From: Leptoclinus maculatus
Lineage: Eukaryota; Chordata; Actinopteri; Perciformes; Stichaeidae
DNA: 64,000 nucleotides
Reading direction: 5' to 3'
NCBI GenBank assembly: GCA_032191485.1
Contig: JAVDOI010000008.1
Location: forward strand, 2,367,299 to 2,431,298
In this document: in pieces, positions 1-10,377 of the stretch
Position numbering within the stretch: the stretch's first letter is position 1
How the letters are laid out: every line of letters starts with the position of its first letter
Made by a program: the position numbers and the translations under genes
Notes under the pieces: model-generated
Told to the model about the DNA's origin: nothing
The model's database searches: none
Seen by the model: only the letters and a program-made list of their open reading frames with translations

Positions 1-49
1 TGACTAAGTAAGTGAGTGAGTAAGTAAGTAAGGGAGTAAGTAAGTGAGG

Positions 50-92
<43 letters not shown>

Positions 93-206
93 GGAGTAAG
101 TAAGTGAGTAAGTAAGTAAGTAAGTAAGTAAGTGAGTAAGTAAGTGAGTAAGTAAGTGAGTAAGTAAGTAAGTAAATAAGGGAGTAAGTAAGGGAGTAAG
201 TAAGGG

Positions 207-249
<43 letters not shown>

Positions 250-250
250 G

Positions 251-297
<47 letters not shown>

Positions 298-314
298 GAG
301 TAAGTGAGTAAGTG

Positions 315-357
<43 letters not shown>

Positions 358-378
358 GAGTAAGTGAGTAAGTAAGTG

Positions 379-445
<67 letters not shown>

Positions 446-446
446 G

Positions 447-481
<35 letters not shown>

Positions 482-509
482 GAGTAAGTAAATAAGCCAG
501 TAAGTAAAT
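1..509. repeat. GTAA tetranucleotide microsatellite
   Basis: About 500 bases of an almost unbroken GTAA/TAAG tetramer with scattered A-to-G changes (gtga, ggga). It lies in arhgef12 intron 4, a few bases beyond the donor of the PDZ exon at 515-564. On the arhgef12 sense strand it reads TTAC; on the plus strand it reads GTAAGT again and again. It begins at or before the left edge of the window, so its full length is unknown. Confidence 0.97.
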
Positions 510-514
510 CTCAC

Positions 515-564
515 CTTAATGATCCTGTCTCCGGTCTGAACACCGGCTCGCATTGCAGCTCCAT
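515..564 (-). CDS. arhgef12: arhgef12 coding exon 4 (middle of PDZ domain)
   Basis: 50 nt with acceptor tttcag and donor GTGAGA. Together with one base from the previous exon it encodes 17 residues, DGAAMRAGVQTGDRIIK, and ends in phase 0. The remaining PDZ exon (xVNGTxVTH in the family) lies left of the GTAA array, outside the window. Confidence 0.93.
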
Positions 565-803
565 CTGAAATACAAAAGACAGAACAGAGTCAGAGAAGTG
601 CGTTGTAGTCGTGTGTATGTTTGTACTCCTCTTGCTATTCTTGTGAGGACCAGTTTCAAACCATCGTAGTGAGGACATTTCTGCATTCTGAGGCAGGTCC
701 TAAGTTTAAGGTTAGACTTAGGTTTAAGTTAGGCTTTGAGCTCAGCCTTGCATTATGTCATGGAGGGTCCTCAATAGTGTAGAAAGACAAACATATGAGT
801 GTT

Positions 804-895
<92 letters not shown>

Positions 896-1003
896 CTTTA
901 CCTTCCTTTACCAGCTGCACAAACACTGGGTTGTCTCCACTTACAGTCAGCCCAAAGCCATTTTCATCTCTCTGGATTATCACACAGCGCTGCACAAGAC
1001 CTG

Positions 1004-1043
<40 letters not shown>

Positions 1044-4000
1044 CATTACATAACATGCTACCAATGGTGCAGCGAGATAAGCTAAAACAAATTGTGGATG
1101 TGACACAGATGATCCAGCTTCAGGTTTGAAAACAGTTTGTAAATAGAAGCGTCTCTGTTTCCAACTGAATCTGGACTCACCAGCGTGAGAGATGTTTTTC
1201 TTCTCTATTCGATATCTTTTTCACAGTCATGTAATGGTAATAATACTTTATTTAGGATAAAACCTTTTGTATAAGTTTTAGTATAAATGTTAATATGAAG
1301 AATTCATTGCTCGGTTTGCACGTTACCGCCACCAGCTGTCAATCACCGGAAAACTTATTTTTTTATCTATTTCTATCTATTAAACCAGCCTTTGTTCTGT
1401 TGTTTTGACCATTTGGGAAGTCCCATGACCACATGCACGGCTAAGAATACCCGTTTGAATCTGCCATCTGTCCTCCTGAGCCAGTGAAACCAGCCTCTTT
1501 ATTTGTAAACGCTCTCGGATTCTTTCACTTTCAGTGTAAGAAACTTCCATCAGGGATGTTCTTCCCGTTTCCACTGAGGAAGTGTAGTGACTCACTATCT
1601 GCCTGCTTCTTCCTTTTCCTTCTCCCACTTCAAAGAACTATCTGAGAGAGCTGAGTGGATAATTGGTCCTCCGTGAGTGAAGAACAGGGCAGGAAGGATT
1701 AATGTCCACCCAGCAAACCCGGGAGACCACCTTTACAAGTTTAAGACAAATGTAGAGCGACTTTATTCAAGTAAAGATGTGTCATTTATATCAAAGTTTA
1801 CGTATTGAACTCAAGGCTGTACATTTAATCTGAGCTGCAATCAACAATTTGTTTCATTATCAATTAATATGACAACAATTTTTCTTTGAATTATCAATTA
1901 GCATTTTGTCTGTAAAATGTTTTAATGGTGAACAAAAATGTCAATCACTTATCAATTATTGTACCGCCATATTTAACAAAATAAAAGCAGCAGAGCCGGC
2001 CTGAGATCTTCTCTGTGATTGTTGCGTACGTGACGATAAAGAGTCTGAAGCGCGCGACGTCTCTTTACCTGTCGGGTCAAACTCATGTTTGAGCGAGACG
2101 GAGGATTTCTCATTCTTGGGTTTCTTGTCTGTGGGCTCCTTGTTGAGAATGCTCGGGGTCCTAGAGAGACAAATGGAAACGTGAGAACACACCTCAAAAC
2201 AGATATATAGCGTTAGAATTCAAATTGAACCAAAACCAGTGGCGGCTGGTGGAAAATGTTCTTGGTAGGGCTGTGCCACATCCAATCAATTTCAGCAAAC
2301 ATCCCAGAATGATTTAATGCAAACAAATTAAGGTATCAAACGCGCATTACTACTTTGCAGTTAAATATTTAACATTTATTCCAACACGAAAAAAAGCAGT
2401 AAATAACACTTTCACAAACACGTCAGGACATCTTATTTTAGTCACCCTCACAGGGAGTTCAGTATAATATAATATATATAACATATAATAATATTCTGTA
2501 TAATATAATAATATATATATATATATCATATAATATTCTGTATAATATAATAATATATATATCATATAATATTCTGTATAATATAATAATATATATGTCA
2601 TATTCTGTCCCCGTTGTTTTAAAAAGATAAATAAGTTATTATCATGACGTCATCCAGCTAGTCAAACCTGTCTGGTGTACAGCTAGTAGAGAAGCTTCAT
2701 GTACTGCTTCTCTTTCCTGCTAGTCTGCTGTCTGATTGTGAGGTCAGGCTGATCTGGGATCAGCTCTTTCAGTAGTTTCTCCTCTCAGTTCTCCTCTCAA
2801 ACGGGTCTTGGAGGAGTAGTGCTCGCGCTGGCGCTCTCCTGTAGAGACTTCTCCTGACGAGAACGCGCAGCTTGGGGCAGGAAAAAAACTGCCCCAAGCT
2901 GAATCTATTTGAGGACGCTGATTGGCTGAATTGTATGTCACTCATTTATATCTTTACTCAGCATTGGCTAAACTGCTTTATAGACCCGCCTCTTTGGGGC
3001 AGTTTTTCCAGCGCCCCAGCCAGCTGAGACGTGCACACACAGAGAGGAAGAGCAGACAGGCAGAGAGGACAAGCAGGAAAAGCATATATTTACCGCAGAT
3101 ATCATATTTTACACATATTACTGGGTGATTCCATGTTTCAAAAACACAAATATTGACAATTTGTATAGTTTATTTTTATTTTAAATTTTATTTTTATTTA
3201 TATTTTTATTTTTATTTTTATTTTTATTTTTTGTAGCTCTAGGGGGGGCGGCGCCCTAGCGCCCTCTATGGACCAGCCGCCACTGACCAAAACTATTAAA
3301 GATTTTAACAATAGCTTTCCCAAAATCCCAGATTTTCTTTCTGTTGATGTTTAGCATGAAATTAAAAGGACACTATTTGTATCTTTAAGATAAAAAAGGA
3401 CAATTCATGTTTTCTAATTGTATCGATATTAACATATTTATAATTTTTGCTAATTTTTTACTGAATAGAGCTTGAACACATCATAATGTAACTCAATGCA
3501 ACCTCCCTTAACGTTAGCGGTTAGCTGTTAGCAGTACGGTGCTGCCCACCGGCTTCTAGCGGCTAACAGCTAACGCTAACTAGCTCTCATCCTGCAGATT
3601 TCTACACAGATTTGTGGTTCACAATGCAGCATTATATGGAAGCCCATTCCCGCCAGCAAAAAAATAAAAAAAAGATCACTAAAAAAAAAAAATAAAAAAA
3701 AATAAGATCACTAAAAAAAAAAAATAAAAAAAAAATAAGATCACTAAAAAAAATAAATAAAAAAAAATAAGATCACTAAAAAAAAAAAGAAAGAAAAAAA
3801 TGTAATTCACAAAAAAAAAAACAGCAACTGGAAACATCTTTTTTTTTTTCTTTTTTGCTGACAGAGAAAAAGTAAAAAAATATCTATATATATTTTATTT
3901 TTTTGTGAATTAATTATTATTTTTTTTTTTTTTGTGAATTCATTTTTATTTTTTGTGAATTAATTATTATTATTTTTTTTGGTGATCTTATTTTTTTTTT

Positions 4001-4560
4001 TTTTGCTGGCGTGAATGGGCTTCCATAGTTTATTGGTCGCCACCTCAGCCACATTGGTTTCATTCTGTATTTCATGTGTTGTAAAGCCACGTTTTAAAGA
4101 AGTCTTCAATGTACTCACAATCCATTCATATGTCATAGCTGCTTCTATGACTGTTGTGTTAAAGTATCTCATAATTTCGACTTTCTATAGCAACTGGAAA
4201 AATCTGGTCAGTGTTATGGTTACAGATGGATGCACCAAACGTTTTTTTTTTGTTTTTTTTGCTGGTGAAAAAAAAAAAAAAAATTATTAGAATTATTATT
4301 ATTTATTTTGTGGGTGGATTTTTTTTTAAATTTTTTTTTTTTGTGAATTACATTTTTTTATTTTTTTTTTTAAGTTACTATTTTTTTTTTTGTGATCTTA
4401 TTTTTTTTTTGTGATCTTATTTTTTTTTTTTTCTGGCGGGAATGGGCTTCCATAGCATTATTAGGGGAAAGACAGGGAGAGTGTTTAACCAGATGTGTGT
4501 AGTACTAGTTTGTACAGTATTGATCGGGTAGGATGGAGGGATCCGGAAGCGAGGGACACG

Positions 4561-4592
<32 letters not shown>

Positions 4593-7500
4593 CGTAGCAT
4601 AAATGAGCTGATAAAGGACTTTCTGATACTGGCATCGGCAGAACAAATATATGATCAGATAAGACTGTAACCACGGAGAAAACATGGACTCAGATCTCTC
4701 ATATGGACAACAGCCTTCTTTCCACTCACACAGTGGACCATTTAAAACTCACACCTTCCATAGAAGCAGTGAAGTATTCTCCAAGCACCACTGTACTATC
4801 AAAGAGGAAAGAGGAGTTTGTTGATGTCTAATTCTGAACTAAATGGCCCCAACAGGCTCCATGTACTCCCTCTCTCTTGTTATTACCCAGAACCCTCGTG
4901 GGACCACTATATATTAATAGCAGAGGAGCCCCCACAGCTCCTCCTACTCGTTCCACAAGAGGGGGTTTTGTTTGTGCTGCTGTTCCTCCCTTGGACAATG
5001 GGGGTCCCGGGCTTTTAACAATGGCTCCCACGTCAGAGCCAACTCACTATACTGTGGCTTTGTGGGACAGATTCCCGGAAACGGAGACTGGTTGGGGTTC
5101 TTGGCCCGGCTCGCAGTTTCCTGAATGTGGGGAGAAGGCTGGGAAAAAGGAGGAGGGAGAGACGGGGGAAAAGGAGGAGGCGCAGCACAAGTGTCTGTTT
5201 GAGGGAAGACAGAAGACTAAGTGGCTGAGGAAACTTTAACTTCGTGAACAATCCCGTCTAAAACTAACCTCATGGAGCGGAGAATATGTGCAAAACACTT
5301 GACATATCGTCACAATTACAGACTAATAAGAGTGTAATTGTGTTGAATAGAAGAGTATTTCGGTGGTAACCTTTAGATTGGAAGGCCTATTCAGGGAGCC
5401 TCCTCGCTGCTGATAAGAAACAGCGAGACAAGGACGGCCTGCATCCTGCTCAGTGGGTGGCAGATACAAGTACACACTGGATAACAGGGAGGAAGTCAGC
5501 TTCAGTTATTTAAAAAAGGCACATGCATGCAGCATTCTTAGCGATACCTGCGAAAAGTGATGCGCTGTAATTCGTAGATATCCCACAAAATCAAGTCATA
5601 TGTAATCCTTGTCATCAGTATTAATATATATCAGCTGATGCTCCAGGCTATACTCGGAGTACATGACATTTACGGCCTTTGTAGAGGCCATTAAAATTGT
5701 GCATTTTTCCGATGTTCTGCACAGCACTTGTGAAGCACCAAAGGTTCAAGTGTGCACGTCCGTGTGAAACGTTTACTGGCACCACGATGAAAGGGAATCA
5801 TTCATTTACTATAATTGTATCGGCGTCACCCGGCCGGGACACACGTCTGCTGGATCCATTTGTTCAGACTTTCTCTACTTTCTCACTGCACAGTTACCAA
5901 AAGAGGGAAAAACATGCAGCAATCTACTTGTGCTTCAAATGCCAAAAATACCAGACAATTCCTCCGGGATGATAAGAGCGGAGCACTCCGCTCCAGAGGG
6001 CCGGAGACAAAAGCCCAGAGGAAGGAGCTCGAACTCCACACAGAGCTCAATGTGTGTTATAAAGGTCATGAGATACAGTGAAACAATAAAGCATTAATGC
6101 TTTAACTCATCTCGTGAATCGGTCACTGGCGAGTCTCCATTCTGATTGGCCGGCTGGCTAAACGAAGGCAACACTATTAAACTGTAAGAAATCATTGCAA
6201 CAGCAGTGTGAGGCTCCAGTGGTTTAGTTAAAGACCGTTAACGTTCGGGTGCTACACACACTGAGCTTGTGTGTGTTCAACAAAATCAAAAAGGACAAAT
6301 AACCCGATGAGAATCATGCTAAAGGAATCCAATAAAGAACCTTCATTAAAATCATCTTTAAGTTCTAATTCTAGATTAAAAATGTAACCACATCCATATT
6401 TATTGGTCACTCTTCCCTTTACTTTATTAACTTTCATATCCTGCAAGTTATACCTTTATTTACTTACAAAAAAATACAAAAATAATAGATTAAAGCTTAA
6501 AGCTGATATTCTATTCTTCTCTTGCAGTAAACAACATATACACAGTACTTTTATTCTCTTTGGGTTAGTCACTGCAGCATTTGTTTGGGACTATTTTTAG
6601 CGGCGGATTAATCCACATGTGGGACTCTGGTGAGTATTTGGGGCAGCAAAACAGTGTAAAATAAACTACAGTGTGTGTGTGTGTGTTTAATATTTTCATG
6701 TCTGTTCCTTTAATGAATCGTTGCACATTTTGCATCTGACACTACTTATCTGCGTCACCACGAATCCAATATAAAAGCTTGTGAACTGATCTAATCAAGT
6801 CGCCTCATAATGTCGGCTGCAAAACATCCAAGATCATTTCTGCGTGTGTGAAAACTTAAATCCTTACACGGGCAGATTGATAAGGATCATATCGCTGGCA
6901 TGCAGAGCAGTTTGTAACAGGAGCTCTAATTGACTGGATTTTCTCATAAATCATGATTACATCGATGACATCTCGAAGGCTATATCTCCGTGGAGCACCA
7001 TTCTTTGTGGGCGGATTGAATGATGTAATGTAAATACTGTACGTCCATAATCCAGCAGTGTACTGATACAAGGGTTGAAGTTTTAAAGCTGTGTTTGACT
7101 TTAAAAGATGAATATGCAAAAGTATAAATCAAATCTAGAGAAAGAAAATATGACTTTTCCTGACTAATGGGAGTGTTTGCGAAGACGCAAAACAAACGTC
7201 AAGCTGCAACATCAAACTAGCTCTCCATGAGCAATAACGGTGAAACAATATGGAAATGAGGTAATAAGATACACTTCAAGTATTATTTGAAGTAAAGCAC
7301 ACAGACAACAGAGGCTGTGAGTGTTTTTGGATTGTAGTCGTCCTGCACTGATGTGTCGCCAGCAGCAGTGTCAGTCAGGACGGGCCGGGGGTCTGGTGGG
7401 CCCGACAGACATTGTTCAACAATGATGTCACCACTTCCCGTCAGGGTGCGAGAGGGGGTGGAGGGGGTGTTGGGGGGGGGGGGGGGGGGAGGCGGGAGGG

Positions 7501-10377
7501 AAAAACACACGGATCAGCGAAACTGTGTGACAAAGAGCCAAAGAGCCGGTTCCACGGCCTTCTGCTGATCACACACACCCTCGATCTAAGCGTCGCCCCG
7601 ACATTCAAACAAAACAATATACATAAAAAACGAATTAATCCAAGTGTCCTAAAGCTGCATTCTCTCTAGTGTCCACCAGGGGGCGACTCCTCTGGTTCTA
7701 TAGAAGTCTATGAGAAAATGACTCTACTTCTCTCTTGATTTATTACCTCAGTAAACATTGTAAACATGAGTTTATGGTCTCAATCTCTAGTTTCAAGTCT
7801 TCTTCAATACAGCATGATGTTCATTTAGTACATTATGGTCCATTTAGAGTCAAACAGACCATAAAGCAGGGGATGCTTTAGGGGCGGGGCTACACAGTGA
7901 TTGACAGGTCTCTACCAGAGACGTATACGGCGTCTCTACGTCACTCCTCCTCAGTCTGAATATGCTCACTTCGGTTCACTGGTTGGAACAATAAACAAGA
8001 TGGTGACGGACAAAATGCTGAACTCAAGGTTTCAAAACATCCACAAACCAACAAGAGACGTCACGACGACTACGTCCACTTCTTATTTACAGTCTGTGTG
8101 ATGAACCTGTTGGCTTGTCTAGAACCTGATTGTTTGTGTTTGTTGCATCAATATTTTTGCAGCGTTGCCGTGTTTCCAGATCTAAAAGCAACGGGCAGAG
8201 CAGCTCACATAAAACCCTAAAGTTGTATTAAACTGTAGTTTCCCATTAAAGCCCTGAACCCTGCTGTGCTTTAAGTTACTCCTGATGGACAGAGAGGGTT
8301 GTTTCAGTCCAGACAGGAGAACATGTCCCACGCTGGGGGTCGTCACATCCAGACAGTAAAACATCACAAATGTGAGGAGAAACCCAGAGAGCTGCTCACA
8401 CTGAATTCCTCTCACTGAGAAACCCTTGAACAACGTCCAGGAAGTGACCTCACCACTGCTGGAGCTGGCACAAATGTAGCCGGGCAACTGAAATCTTTTT
8501 TTTTTAGTAGTACATGCTTCAGCAGTGGTGGAAAGTACTAGTGAGTACTGTATTTAAGTACAAGTTTGAGGTTCTTCTACTTGAATATTTAAATGTTATG
8601 ATATATTTTACTTCTCCTCATCTGTTGGTGAGTGCAGGAGGACGGTACACAGCGGTGGAAGAAGTACTCGCATCTTTAACTTAAAATGAAGGTATTCAAG
8701 TAAAGTACAAGTACCTCAAAATTGAACTCAAGTGCAGTACTTTGGTACTGAGATAATTCAACAGTATCATTTATTTACTTTTGCAAAAAACATATTGTGA
8801 TTGTTCAACAAATGAATGTTTATAAGGAAGCTGAAAATAAAAATGAACAAAATGATCTGCAGATGTTTGTGTTTGCACTGAATTAAAAACAGAAGAAGTC
8901 ACATCTGGTGATGATTACATTTTTCCTCTATTAAATAAAAAAAAAGCTAAATACAACCGTCACATGTCACAGCAAATCTAACAAATCTGACCTGAGCTCT
9001 ACAACGCTGCACATAGATCTGTGAAATCCATTTTAAGTCCGAGCTTTGGTGTGTGTGTGTGTGTGTGTGTGTCATGCTTTCCACCTCCACCGTCTGTTTT
9101 AACTGTATATGGTCTTTATGTGGAATTTGTGATGGAAACATTAGAGAAGCAAAACCTCCACAGAAAGAGGGCCGGTCTTGTTAAACAGCAGACGAGCGGC
9201 TCGGCCCTCTCTGAAGGCTCAAGGTCAAGAAATCAAATGACTTTGTTTGACTTCCCAAAGGCAGTCGATGTGTTGCCTTTGTTTTGGCATTTCCTCAGAG
9301 GAAACTCCTGATTACCGAGTGTAAAGATACATAAGTGACTTATGTTTAGTGGAATCTTTTAAAGGCTCAAAAGTCAACCGTTAACTACTCACCTCAAATG
9401 GTTCTTACACCAACAAACTGTGGAGACGCAGCGCTCCATCAGACTCTTTAATACACGTTTGTTCTGTGATCAATAAACGGGGGAAGTTACATGATCGTGT
9501 AATCAATTTGCATTTAATGTGACCGCACCACTCGTGGATTGAAGATCACAGATAGCATCGTGTGACTGTGAAGCATAGTGGCATCAAAGAACCCCCAAAG
9601 GATCCTCTGTGGGACTGTAATGTGCAGGAACCTCCAGTGTTAAGTGACCTTTTAGGGGCCACAAGTCAAGAATTAATCAGTCCAGGAAAATGCCCCCTGC
9701 CGGCTGGGGAGGGGATCTTGTCATCATGAGGGGGGGGGGGAAGAATGGAAAAACCAAGCCCCGTTCTGCTTTGTATTTTATAGAGGGAGCCCTCTTCATG
9801 AACTCAGTTGGGAAATCTGTCAATTTTAACTTCTCTAGTTTCCTCAGATGAGACGTCAAAGTTAGAAGATAAGTTAAGAGCTCACATGAATTATTAAAGG
9901 CTTGAAGCAAGTTCGGCGTATATTTGGTATATCAAGCATCTTTAAATGTACTTAGACTAAACTTTATTTATATTCCCTACCAGTCCTGGAGGTTATCCTG
10001 TCCCACAACAATGCGACGTGAAGAGGCATGCTTTATTAAAAAAACTAATGCTTTGTAGAAACGATTTTTAAGATTTTGTTTAATCATTTCATTGCCGAAT
10101 TTACCAAAACGTCAAACTAAATGGTAAAAGCTCGTATATTACGTTCTGCTGGTTGTGTTTGTTATGCAACGAGTAAGAAAACGTTCAATCGGGAGTTTTG
10201 TAAATGGAGTTTGGCGTGATGCATGCAGTTGTTTTCCATGAATTAACCCATTCAGAAAACCATTTCAACTCGATGCATCGTGTGTAAAACGTGCTTTAAA
10301 CAGACGAAGAGGACGCATTAGAGAGCAAAGGTTCCTTCAGCCTACCTGTCAGTGAGTGTGGACTGTGTGCCACTCAT
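515..10377 (-). CDS. arhgef12: Rho guanine nucleotide exchange factor 12 (LARG), N-terminal part, four coding exons
   Basis: Partial gene on the minus strand. Coding exons in order are 10377-10346, 2160-2069, 1000-902 and 564-515 (32, 92, 99 and 50 nt); all have GT/AG borders and the phases join without a break. The N terminus reads MSGTQSTLTD, then RTPSILNKEPTDKKP, the linker HEFDPT, and a PDZ domain that starts GLVQRCVIIQ and runs through NGFGLTVSGDNPVFVQLVKE to DGAAMRAGVQTGDRIIK. In the family this PDZ domain binds plexin-B tails, and the protein activates RhoA downstream of G-alpha12/13 through RGS-like and DH-PH domains, which lie outside the window to the left. Paralogue ARHGEF11 has a similar PDZ domain, but the N terminus and GLTVSGDNPVFVQ match ARHGEF12. 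Whether this is the a or b copy of teleosts cannot be told. Confidence 0.93.
565..901 (-). other. arhgef12 intron 3 with GT/GA tract
   Basis: Mostly a GT dinucleotide run (about 805-875) followed by a short GA run to about 895, directly against the donor of the preceding exon. The remainder is unremarkable. Open frames read through the tract on both strands are artefacts. Confidence 0.85.
902..1000 (-). CDS. arhgef12: arhgef12 coding exon 3 (first half of PDZ domain)
   Basis: 99 nt between a gacag acceptor and a GTAAAG donor. It encodes GLVQRCVIIQRDENGFGLTV and then SGDNPVFVQLVKE, the first PDZ strands with the carboxylate-binding loop region GFGLTV. It is flanked at once by CA (acceptor side) and CT/AC (donor side) dinucleotide tracts, which may vary in length between individuals. 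Confidence 0.93.
1001..2068 (-). other. arhgef12 intron 2
   Basis: A CA run (about 1003-1041) sits just upstream of the PDZ exon acceptor. The rest is non-repetitive, AT-rich sequence. Human LARG has about 20 extra residues between the HEFDP linker and GLVQRC; I found no convincing counterpart exon here. A 32-nt splice-flanked stretch near 1595-1626 fits neither the frame nor the family. Confidence 0.6.
2069..2160 (-). CDS. arhgef12: arhgef12 coding exon 2 (N-terminal linker)
   Basis: 92 nt, with acceptor ctctctag before 2160 and donor GTAAAG after 2069. It encodes TPSILNKEPTDKKPKNEKSS and then VSLKHEFDPT, a basic, charged, probably disordered stretch. It ends on one base of the Gly codon that opens the PDZ exon. 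Confidence 0.9.
2237..3285. mobile_element. Non-autonomous hAT-type DNA transposon, 1049 bp, with 8-bp target duplication
   Basis: The left end reads CAGTGGCGGCTGGT and the right end is its exact reverse complement (14 bp). The element is flanked by a perfect 8-bp direct repeat, accaaaac, at 2229-2236 and 3286-3293. A CAG-type terminus with 8-bp duplications is typical of the hAT superfamily. No transposase frame is seen inside, so it must have been moved by another copy's enzyme. The interior holds an AT-rich tandem stretch (about 2462-2605), a perfect hairpin (2868-2901) and a TTTTTA-rich run (about 3170-3230). It lies in arhgef12 intron 1. Confidence 0.88.
2462..2605. repeat. AT-rich tandem repeat of tataata-type units
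   Basis: Three to four copies of a roughly 36-45-bp unit built on attctgtataatataataa followed by a TA run, inside the hAT-type element. Confidence 0.8.
3636..4453. mobile_element. Non-autonomous hAT-type element, 818 bp, A-rich/T-rich ends, 8-bp target duplication
   Basis: The left end reads ATGGAAGCCCATTCCCGCCA(G), and the right end is the exact inverse of these 21 bases. Outside lies a perfect 8-bp repeat, agcattat, at 3628-3635 and 4454-4461. After the left end come A-rich repeats with aataagatcact; before the right end come T-rich repeats with gtgatctta, so the arms are largely complementary. A third end copy with one mismatch, in the orientation of the right end, lies at about 4006-4026. 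It suggests an internal duplication or a nested insertion. No transposase frame is present. Confidence 0.85.
7645..8103 (+). repeat. Dispersed repeat, copy 1, carrying a CTCF-like motif
   Basis: About 265 bp from taaagctgcattctctctag to caggtctctaccaga recur nearly unchanged, in inverse orientation, at about 31209-31485. The outer end (gactacgtccacttcttat) also recurs near 31040. The motif ccaccagggggcg lies at 7673-7685. I recognise the type as common in percomorph genomes but cannot name the family; no coding region is visible. Confidence 0.8.
8526..8760 (+). repeat. Two dispersed repeats of the ggtggaaagtac / ggtggaagaagtac type
   Basis: The first starts cagtggtggaaagtactagt, the second cagcggtggaagaagtactc; both are followed by acttaagtacaagta-like sequence. 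Related pieces occur at 11132-11230, 21245-21420, 39555-39640, 42000-42260, 45442-45610 and 53390-53465. They look like short non-autonomous elements, with no coding capacity. Confidence 0.7.
10346..10377 (-). CDS. arhgef12: arhgef12 coding exon 1 (start codon)
   Basis: 32 nt from ATG at 10377-10375 to a GTAGG donor at 10345. It encodes MSGTQSTLTD plus two bases of an Arg codon, which the next exon completes (AG|G). The peptide agrees with the known LARG N terminus, so this tiny exon sits 8.2 kb before the second one. Confidence 0.9.

Larger units (their letters stand above)
2161..10345 (-). other. arhgef12 intron 1 (8.2 kb), repeat-rich
   Basis: Besides the two hAT-type elements, it contains a TTG run (4561-4590), a G-rich run near 7470-7490, a dispersed repeat with a CTCF-like motif (7645-8103), two dispersed repeats beginning with ggtggaaagtac-like sequence (8526-8760), a GT run (9050-9072), and a short G run near 9731. 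I see no further exon. The frame at 4877-5239 (Pro-rich, then Glu/Lys-rich) has no recognisable domain. Confidence 0.6.

Noticed and set aside
755..1129. Frames of 96-124 residues on both strands
   Set aside because: They are made of GT/CA dinucleotide runs around the real arhgef12 PDZ exon; only the exon at 902-1000 on the minus strand is coding.
1595..1626. A splice-flanked 32-nt stretch on the minus strand as an extra arhgef12 exon
   Set aside because: Its length would break the reading frame and its peptide does not match the human linker.
4877..5239. 120-residue plus-strand frame
   Set aside because: Pro/Gly-rich then Lys/Glu-rich with no domain; it lies within an intron beside mobile elements and shows no conserved pattern.
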